From positions 1,311,501 to 1,375,500 of the forward strand of contig JADKBM010000011.1 in the NCBI GenBank assembly GCA_016715115.1: a stretch of DNA of 64,000 nucleotides, given 5' to 3'. Of this stretch, positions 49,087 to 56,606 are shown in pieces. The position numbers and the translations under genes are program-made. Positions within the stretch are counted from its first letter, which is position 1. The number at the start of each line of letters is the position of its first letter. Source of the DNA: Acidobacteriota bacterium (lineage in GTDB: Bacteria > Acidobacteriota > Blastocatellia > Pyrinomonadales > Pyrinomonadaceae). The notes beneath the pieces are model-generated. The model saw nothing but the letters and a program-made list of their open reading frames with translations, did not search any database and was not told where the DNA came from.

Positions 49087-50676
49087 TTCTACGACGATTT
49101 CAACCGTTTGAAATCGGCCGAAGAAAAGATCGGGACCTCGACCAACTGGAAGCAGACGTTCGACTATGACCGGTTCGGGAACAGAACGTTCGACGCCGCC
49201 AACACGACGACGATTTCGGTTTCAAACACGGTCACCAATCCTTCGGCGAGCACTTCGACTAACCGGCTCAACGGCCATACTTACGATCCCGCCGGAAACC
49301 TCACCGTCGATGCCGAGAACCGGCGGTTCGTCTACGACGCCGAAAACCATCAGACAAAGCTTTTCGGACCGGCGAACAACTCGGAAACGCCCGACGCCAT
49401 CTATCAATACGACGGCGAGGGACGCAGGGTCAGGAAGATTTCATCGACCGAGACGACCGTGTTCGTTTATGATGGAAGCGGGCAACTTGTGGCGGAATAC
49501 ACCGCGTGGGCAACTGCCGATCCGGCCCCGGCGGCGCAGGTAAGTTATTTGACAGCAGATCATCTGGGCAGCCCGCGGGTGGTGACAAACCAGAACGGCG
49601 AGGTGATCAGACGAACCGACTGGATGGCATTCGGCGAAGAGGTCGAGTTCAACAAACGCACCTCGGGCCTCGGCTACGACGAGGTTCCCGAGACTCGGAA
49701 AGGCTATACGGGTTATGAGAAGGACGAAGAATCGGGCCTCGATTTCGCCCAGGCGAGATACTACAACCCGAAACACGGCCGCTTCACCTCGGTCGACCCG
49801 CTGACGGCCTCGGCCAACGTCAAGAACCCGCAGACGTTCAACCGCTATTCTTACGTCCTCAATTCGCCGTACAAGTTCACCGATCCGCTTGGATTGATAC
49901 CCGGATTTGTCAACAATTCCGGCGGAAGCTATTGTTCGGCGGCCGCCTCGAATTGCGATTTCGGCGGACACCTCGATGGTTCGTGGTTCGACGAGTCAGC
50001 GCCGACTCCAGACAGCCAGGGGGTCGAGGGATTTAATGAGACACACACTGGTATTTTTCGTTACGTTAGTCAATCGACGGAGAAAATGCTCGGAAAGGCG
50101 GTCATTATCGATGGGAGAACTGCCTTTATTGAAATCAATTGGAATGCTGCTTATGGCTACTACAAAATTGGCGACGTAGAAATTGACGCATCACAGCGTC
50201 GCGGCCCAGTTGAGTATAAGATCGTTGACAGCGAGGGTAATGAGATCAAAGCAGCGTCCAAAGATGATAAGAAGCTTGTGAAGGGTCAGATTTCTGATCT
50301 AAAGGAACGGGTTAAGAAAGCTGGCAAGGCAGCCAATCTCGATAACCGATCAAATTGTCATGGAAATACCTTTGCTAATGGGGAAGTATGGATTGCCCCG
50401 GAGGCGATTAGTGGAAAGAATGCCGATAAGCTCGTCCAGCTTGGGTTCCGTGAGCTTGAATCCAATGAGACTCCTCGCGAAGGTGATATTGGACTCTATG
50501 AAAAGAACGGTGCATACGAACACAGCGTGCGGTATCAGAATGAAACCACTGTACAATCGAAGAATGGGCTGAATCCGTTAAACTCAAATGCAAAGGCGGG
50601 TGTCGGGCCCGGAACAGCTTGGGAATCAAGTGCTACGCTAGCCGTTTGGACAAAGAGATCTAGACAAAAAAAATAG
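49087..50676 (+). CDS. RHS core fragment with NCHG hydrolase-like tip, copy B
   Basis: The frame enters RHS core at 49087 ('FYDDFNRLKSAEEKIG'); the first start-like codon is TTG 49108. From there it parallels 45121-46698 closely, with the same 'GLIPGFVNNSGGSYCSAAAS' linker and the same tip blocks 'NRSNCHGNTFANGEVWIA' and 'DIGLYEKNGAYEHSVRY'. The first half of the tip shows scattered substitutions, for example around the junction 'SQGVEGFNETHTGIF'. It lacks the upstream core that copy A has. Confidence 0.78.
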   Translation, partial: FYDDFNRLKSAEEKIGTSTNWKQTFDYDRFGNRTFDAANTTTISVSNTVTNPSASTSTNRLNGHTYDPAGNLTVDAENRRFVYDAENHQTKLFGPANNSETPDAIYQYDGEGRRVRKISSTETTVFVYDGSGQLVAEYTAWATADPAPAAQVSYLTADHLGSPRVVTNQNGEVIRRTDWMAFGEEVEFNKRTSGLGYDEVPETRKGYTGYEKDEESGLDFAQARYYNPKHGRFTSVDPLTASANVKNPQTFNRYSYVLNSPYKFTDPLGLIPGFVNNSGGSYCSAAASNCDFGGHLDGSWFDESAPTPDSQGVEGFNETHTGIFRYVSQSTEKMLGKAVIIDGRTAFIEINWNAAYGYYKIGDVEIDASQRRGPVEYKIVDSEGNEIKAASKDDKKLVKGQISDLKERVKKAGKAANLDNRSNCHGNTFANGEVWIAPEAISGKNADKLVQLGFRELESNETPREGDIGLYEKNGAYEHSVRYQNETTVQSKNGLNPLNSNAKAGVGPGTAWESSATLAVWTKRSRQKK

Positions 50677-51440
50677 AGAAAGGAGGAGTATGTACAAGTT
50701 AAATCGTCTCGTGGTGTCGCTTTTGCCGGCAATCATCGTTTTTCTTTCGGCAACCTCCGTTCGGAGTCAGGAATGCAGTTATTGGTTCGAATCCGTTGGT
50801 GTAAAAAACGTGAGGTCCAAGAACGAGGCACCGGACAGGAATGACCCGGCTGTCGTCTTGAGCGGAATTCGTTGCCTTCTGACACTTGAAGGCGACAAGT
50901 CGCGTGGTGCATTCATGGGAGCCACACATTTTGGGGTTTCAGCACAGCTTCCCGAGACTACCGTCGAAATCTGCGCCCTTTACACGATCTCCGAGCTTTT
51001 CACGGGAACGTATAAGCACGCGGATGGCGTCGCATTAGTGTATGCCGATGGTCGTCCGGAGAAGAACACGGACGCTCAAGCCAAAGTAGCCTTCGAAAGT
51101 TATCGGAAATGGTTTCAAAAAGTTGAAGAGATTGGAATAGGAAAGGCCCGCGAATTGAAGTTGGATCCACTCAAGGGAAGCGGATTAAGTTGGTACTAAG
51201 TGCCTTGAGTATCGTGGCCGTTTTGCGATTTTGGATTTGCGATTTTGGATTTTGGATTGGTCGTCCGTTGATTGCGCCCTGAAAAAATCACCGTTCTTTG
51301 AAATACGCCCGAGGTCGCCCTCGGCTACGACGAAGTTCCAGAGACGCGGAAAGGCTACACCGGCTACGAAAAGGACGAAGAATCGGGCCACAACGCACGC
51401 CCAGGCGAGATACTACAACCCGAAACACGGCCGCTACACC
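49097..51440 (+). repeat. About 2.3-kb duplicated module, copy B
   Basis: Second copy of 45121-47460. The immunity stop codons are exactly 3978 bases apart. The displaced RHS tail after copy B is attached to a different tip (metallopeptidase) than after copy A (amidase). Confidence 0.85.
50690..51199 (+). CDS. Exported candidate immunity protein, copy B
   Basis: A 169-residue paralogue of 46712-47221, with AAGGAGGAG upstream and the signal peptide LLPAIIVFLSATSVRSQ. From 'FMGATHFGVSAQLPETTVEI' to the C-terminus it is almost unchanged, whereas the first 75 residues differ at many positions (for example 'ECSYWFESVGVKNVRSKNEA' against 'DCDYWFQWAGVDNVRPTNAA'). This clustering suggests that the variable part contacts the equally variable part of the partner tip. 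Confidence 0.68.
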   Translation: MYKLNRLVVSLLPAIIVFLSATSVRSQECSYWFESVGVKNVRSKNEAPDRNDPAVVLSGIRCLLTLEGDKSRGAFMGATHFGVSAQLPETTVEICALYTISELFTGTYKHADGVALVYADGRPEKNTDAQAKVAFESYRKWFQKVEEIGIGKARELKLDPLKGSGLSWY

Positions 51441-52358
51441 TCGGTCGACCCGTTGACCGCCTCGGCCAACGTCAAGAACCCGCAGACGTTTAACCGTTAC
51501 TCTTATGTCCTCAATTCGCCGTACAAGTTCACCGATCCGCTCGGGTTGATCGCCGAAACAACCGGCGCCTGCGGAACGCGATGTCAAGGATCCAACGGCC
51601 CAAGCTTCGGACTGATCGGCTTATTCAGTGAAAATGGTGGATTTATTCAAATCGGTCAATCTGGGAAAGTGGTCGCGATGAGCGAGGATGAAACCGGAAA
51701 GCAGATTCCGCTGACGAAAAACGACCGAAAAGCCTTACAAACGCAAATTTCGAAGATTGCTCCGGGGACTTTCGTTACGAAAGCCGGACGAATCATCTAC
51801 GGAGGCCCACTTCAATCCTCTGCGGGTGCAAGATTGCTTTCTGGGGTTGTCTCAATGGGGCAGAACGTGACAATTGTAGTCAATCATCGAAATGAAGTCA
51901 CGACCACGCCGCTCCGCGACGGAAAGCCAATCCCGACAGATGTTGCGCTGGGGCTGCCAAGTGCGTCGATGATTCAATGGGATCCCAATTATCGTCAACT
52001 TGTTCCCGAACGTGAAAGGGACGGACACATATCGAGTCGATACATTGATCCTGCAATCGCACTGGGTCATGAGCTTATTCATGCTTTCAACACGGGTCGC
52101 GGTGAAAGTGCACCGCTGATTGGTGCAAACCATTGTTTTGAAGAAGGCCGTCAAGCTTTTGAAGAGAGCGTGAATTCTGCTGAACAAAGGGCCGTTGGAT
52201 TCGCTTATAACGAGGATCTTGACATAACCGAGAATCAGTTGAGAGCGCAACTCGGTTATGCTGCAAGGGCGGCATATTATCTACGGAAATCCTGGAAACC
52301 CATTAGCGCCGTTGACGAATTTAAGGGACTAAAGGTGATTCCGAGGAAAAGCAAATGA
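51231..52358 (+). CDS. Displaced RHS tail with HExxH metallopeptidase tip
   Basis: As in the module after copy A, the RHS core is only a tail ('QARYYNPKHGRYTSVDPLTA', 'SPYKFTDPLGLI') preceded by a frame break. The tip of about 260 residues contains 'DPAIALGHELIHAFNTGRGE', i.e. a zinc HExxH motif (HELIH), followed about 40 residues later by 'FEESVNSAEQRAVGF', which could give the third ligand. The arrangement resembles M91/NleD-like effector peptidases found as tips of RHS proteins. The substrate is unknown. Confidence 0.78.
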   Translation: MDLRFWILDWSSVDCALKKSPFFEIRPRSPSATTKFQRRGKATPATKRTKNRATTHAQARYYNPKHGRYTSVDPLTASANVKNPQTFNRYSYVLNSPYKFTDPLGLIAETTGACGTRCQGSNGPSFGLIGLFSENGGFIQIGQSGKVVAMSEDETGKQIPLTKNDRKALQTQISKIAPGTFVTKAGRIIYGGPLQSSAGARLLSGVVSMGQNVTIVVNHRNEVTTTPLRDGKPIPTDVALGLPSASMIQWDPNYRQLVPERERDGHISSRYIDPAIALGHELIHAFNTGRGESAPLIGANHCFEEGRQAFEESVNSAEQRAVGFAYNEDLDITENQLRAQLGYAARAAYYLRKSWKPISAVDEFKGLKVIPRKSK

Positions 52359-52414
52359 TGAGACCGTAGAAGCCGAAGTCAAAGTTCATAATAAGTCTTG
52401 TTTGGGAGAGAACA

Positions 52415-53059
52415 ATGCGAAGAATAGTGCTGATAATTTCGTTTTGGGCTTGTTTAATTTTGATGCCAAGCTCCTCGGTGCCGGCTCAGCAGAGTTCTGG
52501 GATCGTTTCGTTAAGCATTTCAGTCGTTGAGTTTAGCGCGAAGTCAATGCAAGTGAATTATTCAGTCCGGAACGATACGCAGTCTGCGATCTACGTGGCA
52601 ACGAAGCCCACGACGCTAAGTGGTGAGATTGGATTTTACCGATCGTTGGATGGTGATAATCTCTCCACGCTGGTCCTTTCCAGCCGCGTCTACGAGGATC
52701 CGCCCTACTTCGTCTATTTGGACAATCGTGGAGTGTTGCTGATCAAGCTCGATCCGGGAGTCGAATACACCGACCGAATTACGATAGCCGTCCCGATCAA
52801 AGAAACGGATCCGCCCCGGTATCGTAAGCGGTTGGCTCCTGCCACGATTCGAACCAAGAATCTCCGGTGTGTCGAATTGGCAATTGGCTATTTCAACGAT
52901 ATTCCGGGCGTATCGGCTTTCTTGAAAAAGAAAAAATGGGGTTGGAACATCGTTGGAACTGAAGAACTCAACGTCGCCTCGAACAAAACAAGCACTTTTC
53001 TTGAAATACAACAAATGGTTACGTCGAAAATTTGTGATTTGAAGAATCTGAAAAAGTGA
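52415..53059 (+). CDS. Exported protein, candidate immunity for the metallopeptidase tip
   Basis: A 214-residue protein with GGGAG ahead of the ATG and a Sec signal (LIISFWACLILMPSSSVPAQ). The mature part is beta-rich: 'MQVNYSVRNDTQSAIYVATK' and 'LLIKLDPGVEYTDRITIAVP'. The first of these resembles 'ITVDYSVENKSSRTFYLVKD' in the exported protein at 16608-17162, so both may belong to one Ig-like exported family attached to RHS tips. It follows the tip gene by 56 bases. Confidence 0.6.
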   Translation: MRRIVLIISFWACLILMPSSSVPAQQSSGIVSLSISVVEFSAKSMQVNYSVRNDTQSAIYVATKPTTLSGEIGFYRSLDGDNLSTLVLSSRVYEDPPYFVYLDNRGVLLIKLDPGVEYTDRITIAVPIKETDPPRYRKRLAPATIRTKNLRCVELAIGYFNDIPGVSAFLKKKKWGWNIVGTEELNVASNKTSTFLEIQQMVTSKICDLKNLKK

Positions 53060-53124
53060 GCCAACCGGAATCTCAAGGAATCGTTAGCGTATGTCGATTG
53101 CTGGAAAGTTCGATTGGAGGATGT

Positions 53125-53868
53125 ATGAGATTTGTATTTGAATTGATGCTTGGAGTTTCGCTGTTAATGGCCGCATGCGGTTCCGTCATTGGACAGGCCG
53201 TCGAAGTGGATTTGGCTGAGAAGCCTATTACACTCGCGTTGGAGCGGAAATCGCTGGGCGAGGTGTTTTTCCACCTGATCTACTATTTCGACGTTCAGAT
53301 CGGTTATGAAGGTTCGAAGTTGGACAATGACCATATGGAATTCCTGTTCCCAACGCAGTTCCCTGACCTTTCGCGCAAACCCACTTTCACCAGCAGATCG
53401 TATCGGTGCGAGAAACATTGCTTCACATTGAATGTAAAGAACGCACCGCTGAAATCGGTGCTCGATCAGGTGGTCAAACAGATGGAGAACTACAAATGGG
53501 AGATCGAAGACGGCGTCGTCAATATATTCCCGACAGAAGGCCGGGACGAGAGATTGGAAAGGCTGATGGAGCTGAAGATAAGCAGTTTCAATCTCGAATC
53601 GAACCGGCCCGTTGGACTGATACGAAACAAAGTCGGCGAATTGCCGGAACTTCAGAGGTTTCTTACCGAGAACAAATTCGTCTGGACAAATAACCGGGCA
53701 TTTGGCGATAGCCTCCTTCGCAGGATTGAGCAGAAACTCGAGTTTTCGGAGATCACATTCAAGCAACTCCTGAACAGGATCACGAAGATAAAGAAAGGGG
53801 GCTGGATCGTGCGCAAAGGATACTTGTACAAGGTGAAGGATAAGGAATACATTGAAATCGATGTGTAG
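53125..53868 (+). CDS. Exported protein with STN-like features
   Basis: A 247-residue protein; ATG 53125 is chosen because GGAGG lies eight bases upstream. Signal sequence with lipobox-like LMAACG. The mature part has two blocks resembling secretin/TonB N-terminal (STN) units: 'EKPITLALERKSLGEVFFHL' and 'NVKNAPLKSVLDQVVKQMEN' followed by 'YKWEIEDGVVNIFP'. The C-terminal half is charged with 'LEFSEITFKQLLNRITKIKK'. It is the last well-formed gene of the RHS island; whether it serves secretion, immunity or neither is unclear. Confidence 0.6.
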   Translation: MRFVFELMLGVSLLMAACGSVIGQAVEVDLAEKPITLALERKSLGEVFFHLIYYFDVQIGYEGSKLDNDHMEFLFPTQFPDLSRKPTFTSRSYRCEKHCFTLNVKNAPLKSVLDQVVKQMENYKWEIEDGVVNIFPTEGRDERLERLMELKISSFNLESNRPVGLIRNKVGELPELQRFLTENKFVWTNNRAFGDSLLRRIEQKLEFSEITFKQLLNRITKIKKGGWIVRKGYLYKVKDKEYIEIDV

Positions 53869-54074
53869 CCGACTTGACGACTGCCGACAGGACGAACTTG
53901 TCGTTGCCGACAAGAGTGAATTTGAAAGTCTCGCAAAGCTCATACCACGCGTCTTGCCGGAAAAAACGTCGGAGGTCGAATCTGTCTCCTTAAATGTGAT
54001 TCGGCAGAGTTTTGATCCCGGGCTTCCAAGCGAGTATATGTATCGCGGATTTCGAATTTCGGCGTCAACAACTG

Positions 54075-54233
54075 ATGAAGGGTTTTGGCAGCGATGTGCT
54101 GCTCGTTGATCTGGAAATTCAAAGAGAATTCAACCCGACCATTAACACCTACGAAAACAAAGGGTACAAAGTCATCAAGGTGCATAAGCACATACCTCGG
54201 ACAGAACAGAGAAAGTTCAATTTTGAAGCTTAA
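54075..54233 (+). CDS. Short reading frame, possible gene fragment (52 aa)
   Basis: Reads MKGFGSDVLLVDLEIQREFN, 'YENKGYKVIKVHKHIPRTEQ' and ends FNFEA. It looks coding in composition but has no ribosome site, and sequence upstream (53869-54074) shows no frame in register. Possibly the end of a lost toxin tip or partner gene. Confidence 0.25.
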   Translation: MKGFGSDVLLVDLEIQREFNPTINTYENKGYKVIKVHKHIPRTEQRKFNFEA

Positions 54234-54296
54234 CGGACTAGGTTATGCAAGGTCCGGGACGATGCCATAAACAATAAGAAAATCGCGAGAACTAGA

Positions 54297-54330
54297 ATGC
54301 TCATCGGAGTCGAAATCCGATGAGCATTTT
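54297..54330. terminator. Hairpin with T-run, overlapping a phage-like start codon
   Basis: ATGCTCATCGGA (54297-54308), a seven-base loop, and TCCGATGAGCAT (54316-54327) followed by TTT. A perfect 12-bp stem with flanking A and T residues resembles a Rho-independent terminator for the RHS island. The ATG at 54320 of the next frame is inside the right arm. Confidence 0.55.
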
Positions 54331-54946
54331 GCATAAAGACCACAAAACCGAAGACGTTGAGATCAAATTCAAGTTTCTTTCGGACTCGGTACTGAAGGCC
54401 TTCGAGAAGGACGGCCGGAAGTACTGCCGGCTGACCGCGTCTTCGAATGCCGAGGATCTTGTCGGCGACGTCATGTCGCAGAAGGCTCTTGAGCAGATGA
54501 AATCATCGGCGGTCGGGACGGTGATGTTCATGAACCACTCGACCAACGTTCCGGAGGATGTCTTCGGAACCGTGGCCGAAGCGACGGTAGAGAAGAAGAC
54601 CGCCGATCTCGTCGGCGGAGGTTCGGGCGAGGTCTATTGTCTTGAGTATCTCGTCGAGGTCCAGACCGACAACGAGCGGGCCGTGAAGACCTGGCAGATG
54701 ATCGGCTCGGGCACGAAGCTCGGGGCGTCGGTCACCGTCCTTGTCCGCGACAAGTCCCCGAATCCGAAACGCAACAAGGGCATCAACGGATTTTGGATTT
54801 TGGATTTTCGATTTTGGATTGGCCGAAACTGCGAGTTTCGATCCGGACCATCGCTGGACCGGCAATCTCCGTCAATCCAAAATCCAAAATCCGCAATCCC
54901 AAATGTGTGGGCTTGCCGAAAAACGCGCATCCCGCGCGCTCCCTGA
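54320..54946 (+). pseudogene. Phage prohead protease-like gene, 3' end replaced by repeat
   Basis: Residues 1-150 follow the layout of head-maturation proteases: 'VEIKFKFLSDSVLKAFEKDG', 'LTASSNAEDLVGDVMSQKAL', 'GTVMFMNHSTNVPEDVFGTV' (the conserved His after a hydrophobic strand) and 'TWQMIGSGTKLGASVTVLVR'. After residue about 153 ('NPKRNKGING') the frame continues as translated repeat DNA ('FWILDFRFWIG'), which is not protein-like. The gene therefore appears truncated. Assignment is by pattern only. Confidence 0.5.
54785..54905. repeat. GATTTTGGATT inverted repeat
   Basis: 'GGATTTTGGATTTTGGATT' units at 54789-54821 are matched in inverse orientation by 'CCAATCCAAAATCC'-type units at 54873-54900, forming arms around about 50 bases. 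The same GATTTTGGATT units occur at about 47247-47273 and 51225-51258 inside the duplicated RHS modules. Confidence 0.6.
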
Positions 54947-54971
54947 ATCCAACACAGAAGAGGAAGAAGTT

Positions 54972-55430
54972 ATGTCGAAAGAAAACGCCGCCGCCCAAGG
55001 GAGTCAGTTGTCAGCCGCGTTCCCGCTGACCGTCGCCGCCAAAGGGACGCGGAATCCGCGACGGTACGGATACGTGGCCCGTATGCGTCAACAAGCCGCA
55101 GAGCGGCGGCAGAGTTTAGCCGTGGCGCGTAAGCCCACGGTGACCGGGCAACAGTCATCAAGCCGCGTCAGCGGCGGCAGAATTAACCGTGGGTTTCAAC
55201 CCACGGTAAGCTTCGAAAAGGGCCGCGCGTCGCGTCAGCGACGACCCGAATCAGCCGTCGCTGACGCGACGAGATACGAATTCACGAGTTCCCGTGTGTT
55301 GAAACCCACGGCGAAATTCAGGACATCGCTACGCGATTCGGATCCTCGCCCTCTGGGCCGAGGCGCTCGACGAGTTCAAGTCGGCCGCGATCGTCTCGTT
55401 CCGGTTCTGGAACGATATCGCAAACGCTGA
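54972..55430 (+). CDS. Uncertain reading frame over repeats (152 aa)
   Basis: Begins with GAAGAAG upstream of ATG 54972 and MSKENAAAQGSQLSAAFPLT, which looks like a real N-terminus of a small phage or hypothetical protein. From about residue 45 the frame crosses palindromic repeat DNA (55110-55350) and the translation becomes Arg-rich and unlike protein. Probably a gene start cut by repeat insertion. Confidence 0.25.
   Translation: MSKENAAAQGSQLSAAFPLTVAAKGTRNPRRYGYVARMRQQAAERRQSLAVARKPTVTGQQSSSRVSGGRINRGFQPTVSFEKGRASRQRRPESAVADATRYEFTSSRVLKPTAKFRTSLRDSDPRPLGRGARRVQVGRDRLVPVLERYRKR
55225..55350. repeat. About 120-bp palindromic repeat, copy 2 (inverted relative to copy 1)
   Basis: Contains the perfect 16-bp stem CGTCGCGTCAGCGACG (55228-55243) / CGTCGCTGACGCGACG (55256-55271), then 'GTTGAAACCCACGG' and 'ACATCGCTACGCGATTCGG'. 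Read in reverse complement it has the same parts in the same order as 12278-12395. A smaller related palindrome CCGTGGGTTTCAACCCACGG lies just before it at about 55187. Confidence 0.65.
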
Positions 55431-55641
55431 TCTTGAAAGCGAAACCGACGACGAGATGCTCAGCAACGCGCTGGAACTCGAAAAATCCCTGAAGGCCGTC
55501 GCAGGCGCGATCGAAAGCGCGACCGACGGCGACGCGCGGAAACATCTCCGCGCGGCCGGCGATGTACAAGCACGGACGCGGTTCGCCAGGATTACAGCAA
55601 GGCGCGTTCTGTTCTTCGTATTTTCCCCGCGAATTTGTTAG
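55340..55641 (+). pseudogene. C-terminal fragment of an unidentified helical protein
   Basis: Directly after the repeat a frame reads 'LWAEALDEFKSAAIVSFRFW', 'NDIANADLESETDDEMLSNA' and 'LELEKSLKAVAGAIESATDG', then loses character and stops at 55641. Strongly helical and acidic, with no start. Given the phage-like fragment just upstream it may belong to the same prophage remnant, but no family is recognised. Confidence 0.35.
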
Positions 55642-55655
55642 CATTAACGACTTTG

Positions 55656-56564
55656 ATGTCTGACGAATCAAACAAAACGGATCATTACGCGATCGCCGCG
55701 TTGTTGCTGACGCAGTTGATGTTCGGAACGGCGACAGTGCTCGGGAAATTCGCGCTGCTTGCTTTTCCGCCGTTCGCGCTGGTCGGCTTCCGCGTCGGCG
55801 GTGCGGCGCTTGCGTTCTTCGTCCTTCAACGGCTTCGAGGGACGCTGCGGCTCGACGAACGTTCGCATTATCTGCATTTCGCCTTTTTTGCGTTCGTCGG
55901 GATCGCGCTCAACCAATTGCTGTTCTTCAAGGGACTCTCGCTGACGAAAGCCGCAAACACCTCACTGCTTTCGGTGACGATTCCGATTTTCACGATCGCG
56001 ATCAGTGTTTTGATCGGCAACGACCGGTTGACGTGGCGCAAAGTCGCAGGTATTTCAGTGGCGGCCGTCGGCGTCGTTTACCTCATTGATCCGAGTCGCG
56101 CGAGTTTTTCGTCCGAAACGACGCAGGGCGATATCCTGATCGTGCTCAACAGTCTCTGCTATGCGTTCTATGTCGCGATCTCGAAAAAGCTCATCTCTCA
56201 CTATGGGGCATTGAAATCGATCGTCTGGCTCTTCATTTTCGGCAGTATCGTGACGACGCCGATCGGGCTTTTCTCATTGTCGGGTGTCGATCTCGGATCC
56301 GTTTCCGGCGCGTCTTGGGGGTTCGCCGCCGCGCTCGTGATCTTCCCGACGATCCTTGCCTATTATTTCAGCGCCTTTTCGATCTCGCGCGTCGAACCGT
56401 CGGTGGTTGCTGTCTATGTTTATCTTCAGCCGCTCATCGGATTCGTTTCGGCGATCATCTTCCTTGACGAACATTTTTCGATTCGCCTTTTCGTGGCGTC
56501 GATCCTCGTTTTCGTCGGCGTTTATCTCGTGACTCGAAAAACCGAGGCGACCGGCGCCGTTTGA
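55656..56564 (+). CDS. EamA/DMT family transporter
   Basis: A 302-residue protein starting at ATG 55656 (MSDESNKTDHYAIAALLLTQ). Ten hydrophobic helices form two EamA halves; 'FGTATVLGKFALLAFPPFAL' and 'NTSLLSVTIPIFTIAISVLI' are in the first half, 'YYFSAFSISRVEPSVVAVYV' and 'LQPLIGFVSAIIFLDEHF' in the second. This is the usual arrangement of drug/metabolite exporters. The substrate is not predictable. It marks the return to ordinary chromosome after the island. Confidence 0.9.
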   Translation: MSDESNKTDHYAIAALLLTQLMFGTATVLGKFALLAFPPFALVGFRVGGAALAFFVLQRLRGTLRLDERSHYLHFAFFAFVGIALNQLLFFKGLSLTKAANTSLLSVTIPIFTIAISVLIGNDRLTWRKVAGISVAAVGVVYLIDPSRASFSSETTQGDILIVLNSLCYAFYVAISKKLISHYGALKSIVWLFIFGSIVTTPIGLFSLSGVDLGSVSGASWGFAAALVIFPTILAYYFSAFSISRVEPSVVAVYVYLQPLIGFVSAIIFLDEHFSIRLFVASILVFVGVYLVTRKTEATGAV

Positions 56565-56606
56565 ACTACTGATTCGTCACCATTCTATTGTAAAATCAAG
56601 GTTTCT

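Noticed and set aside
22984..53868. Regular repeats in the RHS cores as a CRISPR or satellite array
   Set aside because: The repeats are coding, hundreds of bases long, differ in spacing, and follow the RHS protein frame.
54741..54971. Extended start for the frame at 54972
   Set aside because: The upstream part is the GATTTTGGATT repeat translated out of frame of the protease-like gene.
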